Origin: Crossiella sp. S99.2
Lineage (GTDB): Bacteria > Actinomycetota > Actinomycetes > Mycobacteriales > Pseudonocardiaceae
Assembly: GCF_023094165.1 (NCBI RefSeq)
Contig: NZ_JALMDK010000013.1
Coordinates: forward strand, 124,001 to 188,000
Direction of reading: 5' to 3'
DNA length: 64,000 bases
Shown here: one piece after another, positions 33,786 through 42,903 of the stretch
Position numbering within the stretch: the first letter of the stretch is position 1
Layout of the letters: each line of letters begins with the position of its first letter
The notes under the pieces: model-generated
Told to the model about the DNA's origin: nothing
The model's database searches: none
The model's input: only the letters and a program-made list of their open reading frames with translations
Position numbers and translations under genes: made by a program

Positions 33786-35171
33786 TCAGGGCGCCGACGG
33801 GCCGACGTCGGCCTTCTGCAGCGGCTTGCGGCTCACCGAACCGCCGAACTCGTCCGCGCCCACGTCCAGCTTGCCGCTGCGCGCGTGCGGGTCGAAGTCG
33901 TTGGTGACAAAGGAATAGCTGCCCGCACCGGCGTCGATGGCCGGACTGCCCGCGCTGAGCCGCTTGAGCCCGTTGGCGTCGGTGACCAGCTTCGGATCGA
34001 CGTTGCGGTAGCCACCCGAGGGCATGCCCGCGCTGGCGCCGTAGGCGATGTTGCCCTCGTACTTCACCGTGGACCCGCTGCGCATCGCCACCAGCGAACC
34101 GGAGCTGCCCACGATGATGTTGTTGGCCAGCACGCAGTCCTTGGGCAGGAACTCGCCGCCGTCGCTGTCCACCACCGAGCTGGTGCCCAGCAGGGTGTTG
34201 TAGGCGACGGTGACCCGGTCCGGCCGGTCGTGCCCGGTGCTGGTCGGTGAGCTGTCCGCCTCCGAGCCCTTGCCGAAGACCAGCGCCCGCCCGCCGGTGG
34301 CCGCCACATAGTTGTTGATGATCTTGTGGTCGTTGCCGTGGAAGCGGATGCCGGTGTTGCCGTACAACAGGTTGCCCTCCACCAGGTTGCGGTGGCCGTG
34401 CCGCAGCACGATGTAGCCCTTGCTGTCCCGGATGGTGTTGTACCGGATGGTGTTGTCCGATGCCTTCACCGAGATCGCCTCGGCGTCGCCGTTGGCCTTC
34501 TCGAACAGGTTGTGCTCGATGACCGCGTTGCCCGAGTAGCTCTGTTTGTGGCTGTAGCCCAGGCGGATCGACTCCCCGCCGTTGGCGCCGGCGAAGCTGT
34601 GGTTGTAGAAGTAGTTGTGGTGCACCTTGGTGCGCTTGGCGATGTTGTCGCTGGGCCCGGAGATCTGCAGGAAGACCCCGGCGGTGCTGCGGTTCTGGAA
34701 GGTGTTGCGGTCGATCTCCACGTCGTTGCCGTTGATGTTGACCCAGTTCCCGTCGCCGGAGAACTGGATCGTGTTGCGGCTCAACCGGATGTGGTGCGCC
34801 GCGGTCGGCACGGACAGCGAACCGCCGTGCCGCAGCGAGAACCCGTTCAGCGTCACGTAGCTGACGTTGTCGAAGGCGAACCCGGTGGACCCGGTGATCA
34901 CCGCCTTGCCCACGTTTGCCGCGCTGACCGTGATCGGCGCGGACGCGGTGCCGGAGCGGCGGACGGTGATCGCGCTGGTGGCGTTGTAGCTGCCGTCGGC
35001 CAGTTCGATCCGGTCACCCGGTTTGGCCGCGTTGAGCGCGTTCTGCAGCGCGGGCAGGCTGCTCACCCGCACCACTTCGGCAGCGGTGGACCCGGCCGTT
35101 GCGGCGGACGGCAGGGTGAGGACGATCGCGGCGGCCAGAACGGGCAGCAGCACGGCGGTGTGTTGTTTCAT
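33786..35171 (-). CDS. Secreted polysaccharide lyase family 6-like beta-helix protein
   Basis: A 461-residue secreted protein with a 26-residue signal peptide. The body is a right-handed parallel beta-helix of about ten rungs, each with an N-x-I/V or N-T-I/F step (SRNTIQFSG, DRNTFQNRS, HHNYFYNHS, EHNLFEKANG, RYNTIRDSKG). The segment GGESIRLGYSHKQS together with NGDAEAISVKASDNTIRYN is the conserved core of chondroitinase-B/alginate-lyase PL6 enzymes, where the Lys and Arg act in beta-elimination. The likely substrate is an acidic polysaccharide. GGAGAG precedes ATG 35171. Confidence 0.82.
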   Translation of the reverse strand: MKQHTAVLLPVLAAAIVLTLPSAATAGSTAAEVVRVSSLPALQNALNAAKPGDRIELADGSYNATSAITVRRSGTASAPITVSAANVGKAVITGSTGFAFDNVSYVTLNGFSLRHGGSLSVPTAAHHIRLSRNTIQFSGDGNWVNINGNDVEIDRNTFQNRSTAGVFLQISGPSDNIAKRTKVHHNYFYNHSFAGANGGESIRLGYSHKQSYSGNAVIEHNLFEKANGDAEAISVKASDNTIRYNTIRDSKGYIVLRHGHRNLVEGNLLYGNTGIRFHGNDHKIINNYVAATGGRALVFGKGSEADSSPTSTGHDRPDRVTVAYNTLLGTSSVVDSDGGEFLPKDCVLANNIIVGSSGSLVAMRSGSTVKYEGNIAYGASAGMPSGGYRNVDPKLVTDANGLKRLSAGSPAIDAGAGSYSFVTNDFDPHARSGKLDVGADEFGGSVSRKPLQKADVGPSAP

Positions 35172-35336
35172 GTGCCAGCTCTCCAGTGAGACGGCGCGGC
35201 GGTGACCACAAGCTAGGGACACATCCGATCTCTAGTCAAGAACCTTGCCAAATCCCGTGATGCACGGATGTGAACCGGCAGGTCCAGTCCCTGGAACGAG
35301 GTGGACGAGGTTGGCCGCCGGCCCTGAGATGAGCGG

Positions 35337-35777
35337 ATGAGTCCAGCGACGTTCACCGGCTACAACTGCATCATGCCCACCGAGCGCGAGCCGAGCCCGG
35401 GACAGCGCGATGATCGCCACGGGCCCGGTTGGTGCTCGGCCGCGTTCTTCCATCCGTGGGCGGCCGGACCGCCGTCCCCGAAGTACCGGTGGGCGCTGTT
35501 CGGCACCGCAGCCCAGGCGATCGGCGATCTGGCCCGCTGCCTGGACGACGGCGAGGCCGGTGAACGCGGCCCCAGCGCCGCCCGGTTGTTGCGCGCCGTC
35601 CCGCGGCCCGGCGCACTGGCGGTGCACGTCGACGACAGCTGGGCTTGCGTGGTCTACGAGGTCGGCGCCGGGGTGCACCTGTCGGACGCGGGCGACGCGT
35701 TCTTCGCCGGGTGGCGGACCGCGTGGGTCGACCGCCGCTTCGGGCTCATCAACGCCAACCGTCCGGTGATCTGTTAG
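35337..35777 (+). CDS. Hypothetical protein, 146 aa
   Basis: Not recognised. Third-position GC is high and consistent with real coding. No signal peptide or membrane helix is seen; the composition is mixed, with several Trp and Cys (HGPGWCSAAFFHPW, DDSWACVVYEVG). ATG 35337 gives 146 residues; ATG 35373 is an in-frame alternative. Its stop overlaps the convergent DUF1579-like gene by four bases. Confidence 0.55.
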   Translation: MSPATFTGYNCIMPTEREPSPGQRDDRHGPGWCSAAFFHPWAAGPPSPKYRWALFGTAAQAIGDLARCLDDGEAGERGPSAARLLRAVPRPGALAVHVDDSWACVVYEVGAGVHLSDAGDAFFAGWRTAWVDRRFGLINANRPVIC

Positions 35778-36388
35778 CGGCGGGTGTAGGTCTTGCGGTC
35801 GGCCAGTCGCTCCGGCTCGCCGGGCGGGGTGAAGAGCAGGTCGATCACCTGCCGGTCCGGGGTCTCGAACCGGATGACCGTACGCATCCGGATGGTCTTG
35901 CCGATGTAGGCGTCGCCCAGCACGCCCTGGTCCACGAACTCGCCGGTCAGGTTCAGTTCGGGCGAACCGTTGTCGGAGGCGCCGTGGTAGCTCATCATGG
36001 CCGCGTTGAGCGCGTCGATGGTGACGAACTCGTACTGCTTGGCCATGTTCGCGTGCGCGAACCAGCCGAGCCGGTAGTACGGGCCGCCGTTGAAGGTGCC
36101 AGTCAGCTCTTCCTGGAGGTGGCGGCCGCCGGTGCCCTCCACCCACCGTCGGGTGCCCTTGACGTCCTTGGCCACCAACGGTTTCTCCGCGGTGCCGCCG
36201 GCGATGAAGGTGCGCATCTCCACCTCCCACTCACCGATCAGCGGTTGCAGGCGCTGGTGGGCGGGGCCGGGCAGGCCGTTGCGCACCAAGGTCGGCACCT
36301 CGGGGCTGGCGGGGGCGGCGGCGCAGGAGGCGAGCAGGGTCAGGGTCAGGGTCAGCGCGACCGTGGTCGCGAGAAGTCTTGTCAGCAC
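35774..36388 (-). CDS. DUF1579-like lipoprotein
   Basis: A 204-residue protein with lipobox LLASCA (Cys about residue 22). It contains LQPLIGEWEVEMRTF and later MMSYHGASDNGSPELNLTGEF, the calycin-like pattern of DUF1579 proteins, which have a single beta-barrel domain that may bind small ligands. No enzymatic residues stand out. It is convergent with the hypothetical 146-aa gene. Confidence 0.7.
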   Translation of the reverse strand: MLTRLLATTVALTLTLTLLASCAAAPASPEVPTLVRNGLPGPAHQRLQPLIGEWEVEMRTFIAGGTAEKPLVAKDVKGTRRWVEGTGGRHLQEELTGTFNGGPYYRLGWFAHANMAKQYEFVTIDALNAAMMSYHGASDNGSPELNLTGEFVDQGVLGDAYIGKTIRMRTVIRFETPDRQVIDLLFTPPGEPERLADRKTYTRR

Positions 36389-36455
36389 GGGGGAAGTCTG
36401 TGATCGGCGGTCAGCCGGAACAACAGTCGATCATCAATGGTTCCGATTAGCCGGG

Positions 36456-37379
36456 CTAATCGATCGGCGCCAGTTCGACGGCGAGGTCCACGAAGGCGCG
36501 GACCGCCGCCGAATCCTGGTGCCACACCGGGACGGCCAGCATCGGCGGCAGGTCGCGGATCGGCACCGCGACCAGACCGGGGAACGGCATCCGGTCCAGC
36601 ACCCCGGCCACCGAGCAGTGCAGCCCGACCCCGCGGGCGACCAGGATCAGCGCGTCGTCGACCAGCATGCTGGTCTTGCCGGTCAGCGCGCACAGGTCAT
36701 CGGAGGTCTGCGGGATCGGCCGGCCGGACGGGGTGACCACCGGGGTCCAGGCGGCGCGGTGCGCGGGCGGCGCGGAGTTGGTCGGGTTGCACAGCAGGTG
36801 CCCGGCCAGGTCCTCCACGCAGATCGACTCGCCGCGGGCCAGCGGGTGATCGGCCGGGGTGACCAGTGCCCGCGGATGTCTGGCGAGCACCGGTCCGACG
36901 CCGAGTCCGGTGTCCCGCAACAGTTCCGGGTCGCCAGGGGACCAGGTGAGCACCACCTGCGCGCCGGCGAAGACCGGCAGCAGGTCCGGGCCGATCTCGG
37001 TGGCGTTGAGCTGGATCGCGCACCGCGGGTGCCTGGCCTCGAAGGCCCGCACCAGCCCGGTGACGAAATCGAGGCCCATCGACGGGTGGTAGCCCACCCG
37101 CAGCGTGCCGTTGACCCCGCGCGCGAGCACCTGGCACGCGCGCAGCGTGTTCAGGAGTTGCTCGTGCCCGGTGCGCGCCCCGGCCAGGAACTCCTGGCCC
37201 AGCCCGGTGAGCCGGACCGAACGGCTGGTCCGCTCGAACAGCGCGCCGCCGATCTCCCGTTCCAGGGTCCGGATGGTCTGGCTCACCCGGCCCTGGGTCA
37301 GGTGCAGGCGGGCGGCGGTGCGGCCGAAGTGGAGTTCCTCGGCCAGTACCAGGAAGGCCTCGATCTCGCGTAACTCCAT
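36456..37379 (-). CDS. LysR-family transcriptional regulator
   Basis: A 307-residue LysR protein with the N-terminal helix-turn-helix (MELREIEAFLVLAEELHFGR, then AARLHLTQGRVSQTIRTLER) and an effector-binding domain. The ATG overlaps the TGA of the quinone oxidoreductase gene (TTGATGG), so the regulator is co-translated with its presumed target. TTG 37382 is an in-frame alternative, less likely because the TGATG overlap is standard here. The ligand is unknown. Confidence 0.88.
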   Translation of the reverse strand: MELREIEAFLVLAEELHFGRTAARLHLTQGRVSQTIRTLEREIGGALFERTSRSVRLTGLGQEFLAGARTGHEQLLNTLRACQVLARGVNGTLRVGYHPSMGLDFVTGLVRAFEARHPRCAIQLNATEIGPDLLPVFAGAQVVLTWSPGDPELLRDTGLGVGPVLARHPRALVTPADHPLARGESICVEDLAGHLLCNPTNSAPPAHRAAWTPVVTPSGRPIPQTSDDLCALTGKTSMLVDDALILVARGVGLHCSVAGVLDRMPFPGLVAVPIRDLPPMLAVPVWHQDSAAVRAFVDLAVELAPID

Positions 37380-38365
37380 CAATCCATCGTGACCACGACT
37401 CGCCCGACGGAGTCGCCGTCGGCGAGTCGTTGCAGGCCCGCGGGCGCCTCGGCCAGTGGCAGCCGCTCGCCGACCAGCGGGTCGACCAGGCCCTCCTCGG
37501 CGAGTGCGGCCAGTTCCAGGCTCGCCTGGCGGACCGAGGCCGGGTCCTTGTGCGTGTACAGGCCCCAGTGCAGGCCCAGCAGCGAGTAGTTCTTGACCAG
37601 GGCGTGGTTCATCGCGGCGCTGGGGATCTCGCCGCTGGCGAAGCCGACGATGACGATCCGGCCCTCGAAGGCGATGACCTTGGTGGAGGCGCGGAAGGAG
37701 TCGCCGCCGACCGGGTCGTAGACCACGTCCACGCCGCGGCCGCCGGTGAACTCCTTCACCGTGGCGATCACGTCCTCCTGCTTGCGGTCGATCACCAGGT
37801 CCGCGCCCAGTTGCTTGGCCACCTCGGCCTTGCGCGCGCCACCGACCACGCCGATCACCGTGGCACCCGCGGCCTTGCCGAGCTGGACGGCCGCGCTGCC
37901 CACCCCGCCCGCGGCGGCGTGCACGAGCAGCGTCTCGCCCTCGGCCAGCCCGGCCCGGCGGTGCAGGCCGAACCAGCCGGTCTGGTAGGCGATGTGGAAT
38001 CCGGCGGCCTGCGCGTCGTCCAGGGACTCCGGCGCCGGGATGACCTCGTTCGCGTTGACTGTGACGTAGTCGGCAAGTCCGCCGTGCGGCGGCGCGGGCG
38101 TGGCGATGACCCGATCGCCGACCGACCAGCCGGACGCGCCCTCACCGAGTGCGACCACGTCACCGCAAAGCTCGACCCCCGGCGTGAACGGCAGTGGCGG
38201 GCGGACCTGGTACTGACCACGGCAGATCAGCACGTCCGGGAAGTTCAGCGCGGTCGCCCGGACCTTCACCAACAGCTGGCCGGGGCCTGCCACCGGGTCC
38301 GGAACCTCGTCCAGCTTGAGCACATCCCGCGGCTCGCCCAGCTCGTGCACCCGCCATGCCCGCAC
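37379..38365 (-). CDS. Zinc-less NADPH:quinone oxidoreductase (MDR family)
   Basis: A 328-residue medium-chain reductase without the Cys/His zinc ligands. It contains LNFPDVLICRGQYQVRPPLP, the hallmark of the QOR family, and the NADPH motif HAAAGGVGSAAVQLGKAAG. A TGWFGLHRRAGLAEGETLLV segment is also typical. It should reduce quinones or enoyl compounds with NADPH. The start is GTG 38365 with GGAGG seven to eight bases upstream. It is followed by the LysR gene in the same transcript and is divergent from the nrd leader. Confidence 0.88.
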   Translation of the reverse strand: MRAWRVHELGEPRDVLKLDEVPDPVAGPGQLLVKVRATALNFPDVLICRGQYQVRPPLPFTPGVELCGDVVALGEGASGWSVGDRVIATPAPPHGGLADYVTVNANEVIPAPESLDDAQAAGFHIAYQTGWFGLHRRAGLAEGETLLVHAAAGGVGSAAVQLGKAAGATVIGVVGGARKAEVAKQLGADLVIDRKQEDVIATVKEFTGGRGVDVVYDPVGGDSFRASTKVIAFEGRIVIVGFASGEIPSAAMNHALVKNYSLLGLHWGLYTHKDPASVRQASLELAALAEEGLVDPLVGERLPLAEAPAGLQRLADGDSVGRVVVTMD

Positions 38366-38449
38366 TACACACCTCCACGCACCGTGACTGGTCAGCCCCC
38401 ATCGTGTCATGTCCCACCGACACGCGACACACGGCCATATTGGGTGCGC

Positions 38450-38477
38450 TTGCGCGGGCGACCCCTACATGTAGTAT
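38450..38477 (+). promoter_or_regulatory. Predicted nrdAB promoter
   Basis: TTGCGC at 38450-38455 and TAGTAT at 38472-38477 are separated by 16 bases, a good fit to a principal sigma factor promoter. Transcription would start near 38484, right at the riboswitch's first stem, which supports both calls. The -10 overlaps a CTACATGTAG palindrome. Confidence 0.6.
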
Positions 38478-38485
38478 CCGTTCCG

Positions 38486-38698
38486 CTGATGGTTCACCGG
38501 GCACGCAAACCCCCGGTGAGGCAACAGGGAACCCGGTGCGACTCCGGGACTGCCCCGCAGCGGTGAGTGGGAACGACCGCCGTCACCGGCCGAGCGATCG
38601 CGCCGGTACAGCACTGGACGCCACGGTCCGGGAAGCGACGGCCAGTAGGAACACCGGCCTCGGCCGGCACGCCCACGAGTCCGAAGACCTGCCGTCAG
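38486..38698 (+). ncRNA. Cobalamin (B12) riboswitch upstream of nrdAB
   Basis: The conserved core is present: GGGAACCCGGTGCGACTCC, then GGACTGCCCCGCAGCGGTGAG, GGGAACGA, a CACTGG...GGGAAG arm, and the B12 box CCGAAGACCTGCCG at about 38681-38694. The ends pair as a seven-base stem (38486-38492 with 38692-38698, one G-U). A perfect-loop hairpin at 38701-38719 follows immediately. In Streptomyces a B12 riboswitch represses class I ribonucleotide reductase genes when a B12-dependent class II enzyme can work; the same logic is expected here. Confidence 0.9.
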
Positions 38699-38846
38699 CG
38701 GGCGCACCGACGGTGTGCCCGGTTCGCGGTCTCGTGGGAAGGCCGAGCGGACGACCAGACGGCGCCTCCGCGCGCCCCGGTCGGCCCTCGCCTGCCTCTG
38801 ACTCCGCGGCCCATCGCGCCGACGCTCGCGAGGAGAGACGACCTGT

Positions 38847-38888
38847 ATGACCGCATCGCCTGCGAGCGCTAGCGAGCCTCAGAGCTAA
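38847..38888 (+). other. Possible 13-codon leader ORF between riboswitch and nrdA
   Basis: GCGAGGAGAG precedes ATG 38847, which opens the peptide MTASPASASEPQS. It sits in the 297-nt leader between the riboswitch and nrdA and may let translation affect the downstream fold. A 12-bp palindrome (GCACCCGGGTGC, 38929-38940) lies just after. No homology is known to me. Confidence 0.35.
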
Positions 38889-38995
38889 CGCCTCACCCCA
38901 AGCTTCCCCAGCGACGGCAACCGAACCCGCACCCGGGTGCTCGGTCGCCCGGCGCTGCCTTTCCTCCGCCCAGCACACATTTTGGAGCAGCTTTC

Positions 38996-41830
38996 GTGTC
39001 AGTCCATTCGCCAGAGATCGCCTCGGGGGCGATCACGGTGATCCGCCGCAACGGCGCGGTGTCCCCGTTCGAAGCGAGCAAGATCTCGGTCGCGATGACC
39101 AAGGCCTGGCTGGCCGTGGAGGGCACCGACGCCGGCGCCTCGCCGCGCGTGCGGGAACAGATCGCCGAACTGACCCAGTCGGTGGAACAGGCTCTGCTGC
39201 GGCACGCCGGACCGGACCGGCCGTTGCACATCGAGCAGATCCAGGACCAGGTCGAACTGACCCTCATGCGGGCCGGGCACCAGAAGGTCGCCCGCGCTTA
39301 CGTGCTCTACCGCGAGGAGCACACCAAGGCCCGCGCCGAATCCGCGCCCAAGGCCGCGCCGCAGTTCTCGGTGCGCCAGGCCGACGGCACCCTGGTCCCG
39401 CTGGATGCCGCGCGGCTCGCGCTGGTGATCCAGGAGTCCTGCGCCGGGCTGACCGCGGTCTCCGCGGAGACCGTGCTCGCCGAGACCATGCGCAACCTCT
39501 ACAACGGGATCAGCCCGGCCGAGCTGAGCGTGGCGCCGGTGATGGCCGCGCGCACCATGGTCGAGAACGACCCGAACTACTCCTACGTCAGCGCCCGGCT
39601 GCTGCTGGACAAGGCACGCGGTGAGGCCCTCGGCTTCCTGGCCGGCGAGGAGCGGGTGGCCAGCCACGCGCAGATGACCGAGCAGTACCCGGTCTACTTC
39701 GCCGAGTTCATCCGGCGCGGCGTGGAACTGGACCAGCTCGACACCGAACTGGCCAAGTTCGACCTGGAGCGCCTGGGCGCGGCGCTGGTCGCCGACCGCG
39801 ACCTGCAGTTCCAGTTCCTGGGCATGCAGACCCTCTACGACCGGTACCTGTTGCACAGCGACGAGGTCCGTTACGAGCTGCCGCAGGCCTTCTTCATGCG
39901 GGTGGCGATGGGTCTCGCCCTGCGTGAGGACGACCGCGAGGCGCGCGCGATCGAGTTCTACAACCTGATCTCCAGCTTCGACTTCATGTGCTCCACCCCC
40001 ACGCTGTTCAACGCGGGCACCACCCGCTCGCAGCTGTCCTCCTGCTTCCTCACCACGGTCGGCGATGACCTGGAGGGGATCTTCCACGGCATCAGCAACA
40101 ACGCGCTGCTGTCCAAGTACGCGGGCGGGCTGGGCAACGACTGGACCCCGGTGCGCGGTATCGGCGCGCACATCAAGGGCACCAACGGCAAGTCCCAGGG
40201 CGTGGTGCCGTTCCTGAAGATCGCCAACGACACCGCGGTCGCGGTCAACCAGGGCGGCAAGCGCAAGGGCGCGGTCTGCGCCTACCTGGAAACCTGGCAC
40301 ATCGACGTCGAGGAATTCCTCGACCTGCGCAAGAACACCGGCGACGACCGGCGGCGCACGCACGACATGAACACCGCGAACTGGGTGCCGGATGAGTTCC
40401 TGCGCCGGGTGCGCGCGGACGGCCAGTGGACGCTGTTCTCCCCGGACGAGGTCCCGGACCTGCACGACGCCTACGGCCTGGAGTTCTCCCGCAAGTACGC
40501 CGAGTACGAGGCGGCGGCCGACCGCGGCGAGATCCGGGTCTTCCGCCGGGTGCAGGCCAAGGACCTGTGGCGGCGCATGCTGACCATGCTGTTCGAGACC
40601 GGCCACCCGTGGATCACCTTCAAGGACCCGTGCAACCTGCGTTCCCCGCAGCAGCACTCGGGTGTGGTGCACTCCTCCAACCTGTGCACCGAGATCACCC
40701 TCAACACCACGATCGACGAGGTCGCGGTGTGCAACCTGGGTTCGGTGAACCTGGCCCAGCACATCACGCCCGACGGCATCGACCACGCCCGGCTCGAGAA
40801 GACCGTGCGCACCGCGGTCCGCATGCTGGACAACGTGATCGACGTCAACTTCTACACCATCCCCGAGGCGCGCCGCTCGAACATGCGGCACCGTCCGGTG
40901 GGCCTGGGCCTGATGGGCTTCCAGGACGCGCTCTACGCGCTGCGCCTGCCGATGGCCTCCCCCGGCGCGGTGGAGTTCGCCGACCGCAGCATGGAGGAGA
41001 TCTCCTACTACGCGATCTCGGCCTCGGCCGAGCTGGCCGCCGAGCGCGGCGCGTACGAGTCCTTCCCGGGTTCGTTGTGGAGCAAGGGGATCCTGCCGAT
41101 CGACTCGGTGCAGATCCTGGCCGACAACCGGGCGGGCGACCTCGCGGTGGACCGTTCGTCCACTTTGGACTGGGACACGCTGCGGGCGCGCGTGGTCGAG
41201 GTCGGCATGCGCAACTCCAACGTGATGGCGATCGCGCCGACCGCGACCATCGCCAACATCACCGGGGTCAACCAGTCGATCGAACCGCTGTACCGCAACC
41301 TGTACGTGAAGTCGAACATGTCCGGCGACTTCACCGTGGTCAACCCGCAGCTGGTGCGCGAGCTGAAGGAGCGCGGGCTGTGGGATGAGGTCATGATCGG
41401 CGACCTGAAGTACTTCGACGGCAGCCTCGGCGCCATCGAGCGCATCCCGGCCGAGCTGAAGTCCTTGTACGCCACCGCGTTCGAGCTGGACAGCGAATGG
41501 CTGATCGAGGCGGCGGCGCGGCGGCAGAAGTGGATCGACCAGGCCCAGTCGCTCAACCTCTACATGGCCAAGCCCAGCGGTAAGAAGCTGGACTCGCTCT
41601 ACCAGCTGGCCTGGCTGCGCGGTCTGAAGACCACGTACTACCTGCGCGCGCAGAGCGCCACGCACGTGGAGAAGTCCACCCTGCGCGGCACCGACGGCAA
41701 GCTCAACGCCGTCTCCCCCGTGCTGGTGGCGCCCGAGCCCGCGCCTGCCGCGGTCTCCCCCGCCGCCGCCCAGGCCGCCGAGGCGCTGGCCTGCTCCATC
41801 ACCGACCCGGACTGCGAGGCCTGCCAGTGA
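38996..41830 (+). CDS. nrdA: Ribonucleoside-diphosphate reductase, alpha subunit (class I)
   Basis: A 944-residue catalytic subunit, longer than E. coli NrdA (761) because of an extended N-terminus. An ATP-cone occupies about residues 10-100 (ITVIRRNGAVSPFEASKISV). A second ATP-cone-like stretch follows at about 118-205 (FSVRQADGTLVPLDAARLAL). The barrel holds the redox Cys in SQLSSCFLTT, the radical-relay NLCTEI (Asn, thiyl Cys, Glu) and AVCNLGSVNL; the tail ends CSITDPDCEACQ with the shuttle Cys pair. GTG 38996 has TTGGAG upstream. It overlaps nrdB by four bases. It converts NDPs to dNDPs. Confidence 0.95.
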   Translation: MSVHSPEIASGAITVIRRNGAVSPFEASKISVAMTKAWLAVEGTDAGASPRVREQIAELTQSVEQALLRHAGPDRPLHIEQIQDQVELTLMRAGHQKVARAYVLYREEHTKARAESAPKAAPQFSVRQADGTLVPLDAARLALVIQESCAGLTAVSAETVLAETMRNLYNGISPAELSVAPVMAARTMVENDPNYSYVSARLLLDKARGEALGFLAGEERVASHAQMTEQYPVYFAEFIRRGVELDQLDTELAKFDLERLGAALVADRDLQFQFLGMQTLYDRYLLHSDEVRYELPQAFFMRVAMGLALREDDREARAIEFYNLISSFDFMCSTPTLFNAGTTRSQLSSCFLTTVGDDLEGIFHGISNNALLSKYAGGLGNDWTPVRGIGAHIKGTNGKSQGVVPFLKIANDTAVAVNQGGKRKGAVCAYLETWHIDVEEFLDLRKNTGDDRRRTHDMNTANWVPDEFLRRVRADGQWTLFSPDEVPDLHDAYGLEFSRKYAEYEAAADRGEIRVFRRVQAKDLWRRMLTMLFETGHPWITFKDPCNLRSPQQHSGVVHSSNLCTEITLNTTIDEVAVCNLGSVNLAQHITPDGIDHARLEKTVRTAVRMLDNVIDVNFYTIPEARRSNMRHRPVGLGLMGFQDALYALRLPMASPGAVEFADRSMEEISYYAISASAELAAERGAYESFPGSLWSKGILPIDSVQILADNRAGDLAVDRSSTLDWDTLRARVVEVGMRNSNVMAIAPTATIANITGVNQSIEPLYRNLYVKSNMSGDFTVVNPQLVRELKERGLWDEVMIGDLKYFDGSLGAIERIPAELKSLYATAFELDSEWLIEAAARRQKWIDQAQSLNLYMAKPSGKKLDSLYQLAWLRGLKTTYYLRAQSATHVEKSTLRGTDGKLNAVSPVLVAPEPAPAAVSPAAAQAAEALACSITDPDCEACQ

Positions 41831-42903
41831 CCGCCCTTGAACCCTCCGTGGACGCCACCGGCCTCGGCCAGATCGACCGCAGCGGCGGCCGGGTCAGCGT
41901 GGACGACAAGGCGATGATCAACTGTCGCGCCGACGTCAACCAGCTGCTGCCGCTGAAGTACAACTGGGCGTGGGACAAGTACCTCGCGGGCTGCAACAAC
42001 CACTGGATGCCCACCGAGGTCTCCATGCAGGCCGACATCGCCCTGTGGAAGTCCCCGACCGGGCTGACCGAGGACGAGCGCCGGGCGATCAAGCGCAACC
42101 TTGGCTTCTTCGCCACCTCGGAGTCCTTGGTGGCCAACAACATCGTGCTCGCGGTGTACCGCCACCTGACCAACCCGGAGTGCCGCCAGTACCTGCTGCG
42201 CCAGGCCTTCGAGGAGGCCGTGCACACGCACACCTTCCAGTACATCTGCGAATCGCTGGGCCTGGACGAGGGCGAGCTGTTCAACATGTACCGCGAGGTC
42301 CCGTCCATCACGGACAAGGCCGCGTGGGCGCTGCAGTACACGCAGAACCTGGAGGACCCGGAGTTCAGCACCGGCACCCCGGAGAAGGACCAGGCGTTCC
42401 TGCGCGACCTGGTCGCCTTCTACGTGGTCTTCGAGGGCATGTGGTTCTACACCGGCTTCGCCCAGATCCTGTCCCTGGGCAGGCGGAACAAGATGGTCGG
42501 CATCGCCGAGCAGTACCAGTACATCCTGCGCGATGAGTCGATCCACCTGAACTTCGGCATCGACGCGATCAACCAGATCAAGATCGAGAACCCGCACCTG
42601 TGGACCGAGGCCTTCCAGGCCGAGATCCGCACCATGCTCCGCGAGGCCTGCGAGCTGGAAGTGGCCTACGGCCGCGACACCATGCCCAACGGCCTGCTCG
42701 GCCTCAACTCCGAGCTGTGCGAGCAGTACATGCACTTCATCACCAACCGGCGCTGCGCCCAGATCGGCCTGACCCCGGTGTTCCCGGAGGCGGAGAACCC
42801 GTTCCCGTGGATGTCGGAGATGATGGATCTGAAGAAGGAGAAGAACTTCTTCGAGACCCGGGTCATCGAGTACCAGACCGGTGGCGCGCTCGACTGGGAC
42901 TGA
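41827..42903 (+). CDS. nrdB: Ribonucleotide reductase beta subunit, class Ic-type NrdB
   Basis: A 358-residue radical subunit starting at GTG 41827, inside nrdA's stop. The residues line up with Chlamydia trachomatis R2 at a constant offset of +10. First-shell ligands are Glu99 (Asp in class Ia), Glu130, His133, Glu203, Glu237 and His240. The usual radical Tyr is replaced by Phe137 (EEAVHTHTFQY). This is the class Ic signature, in which a Mn(IV)/Fe(III) cluster replaces the tyrosyl radical. The C-terminal peptide NFFETRVIEYQTGGALDWD carries the relay Tyr and NrdA docking residues. Confidence 0.93.
   Translation: MTALEPSVDATGLGQIDRSGGRVSVDDKAMINCRADVNQLLPLKYNWAWDKYLAGCNNHWMPTEVSMQADIALWKSPTGLTEDERRAIKRNLGFFATSESLVANNIVLAVYRHLTNPECRQYLLRQAFEEAVHTHTFQYICESLGLDEGELFNMYREVPSITDKAAWALQYTQNLEDPEFSTGTPEKDQAFLRDLVAFYVVFEGMWFYTGFAQILSLGRRNKMVGIAEQYQYILRDESIHLNFGIDAINQIKIENPHLWTEAFQAEIRTMLREACELEVAYGRDTMPNGLLGLNSELCEQYMHFITNRRCAQIGLTPVFPEAENPFPWMSEMMDLKKEKNFFETRVIEYQTGGALDWD

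Noticed and set aside
38999..41665. Long minus-strand open frame across nrdA
   Set aside because: It is antisense to a fully conserved ribonucleotide reductase and has low-complexity Arg/Gly/His composition.
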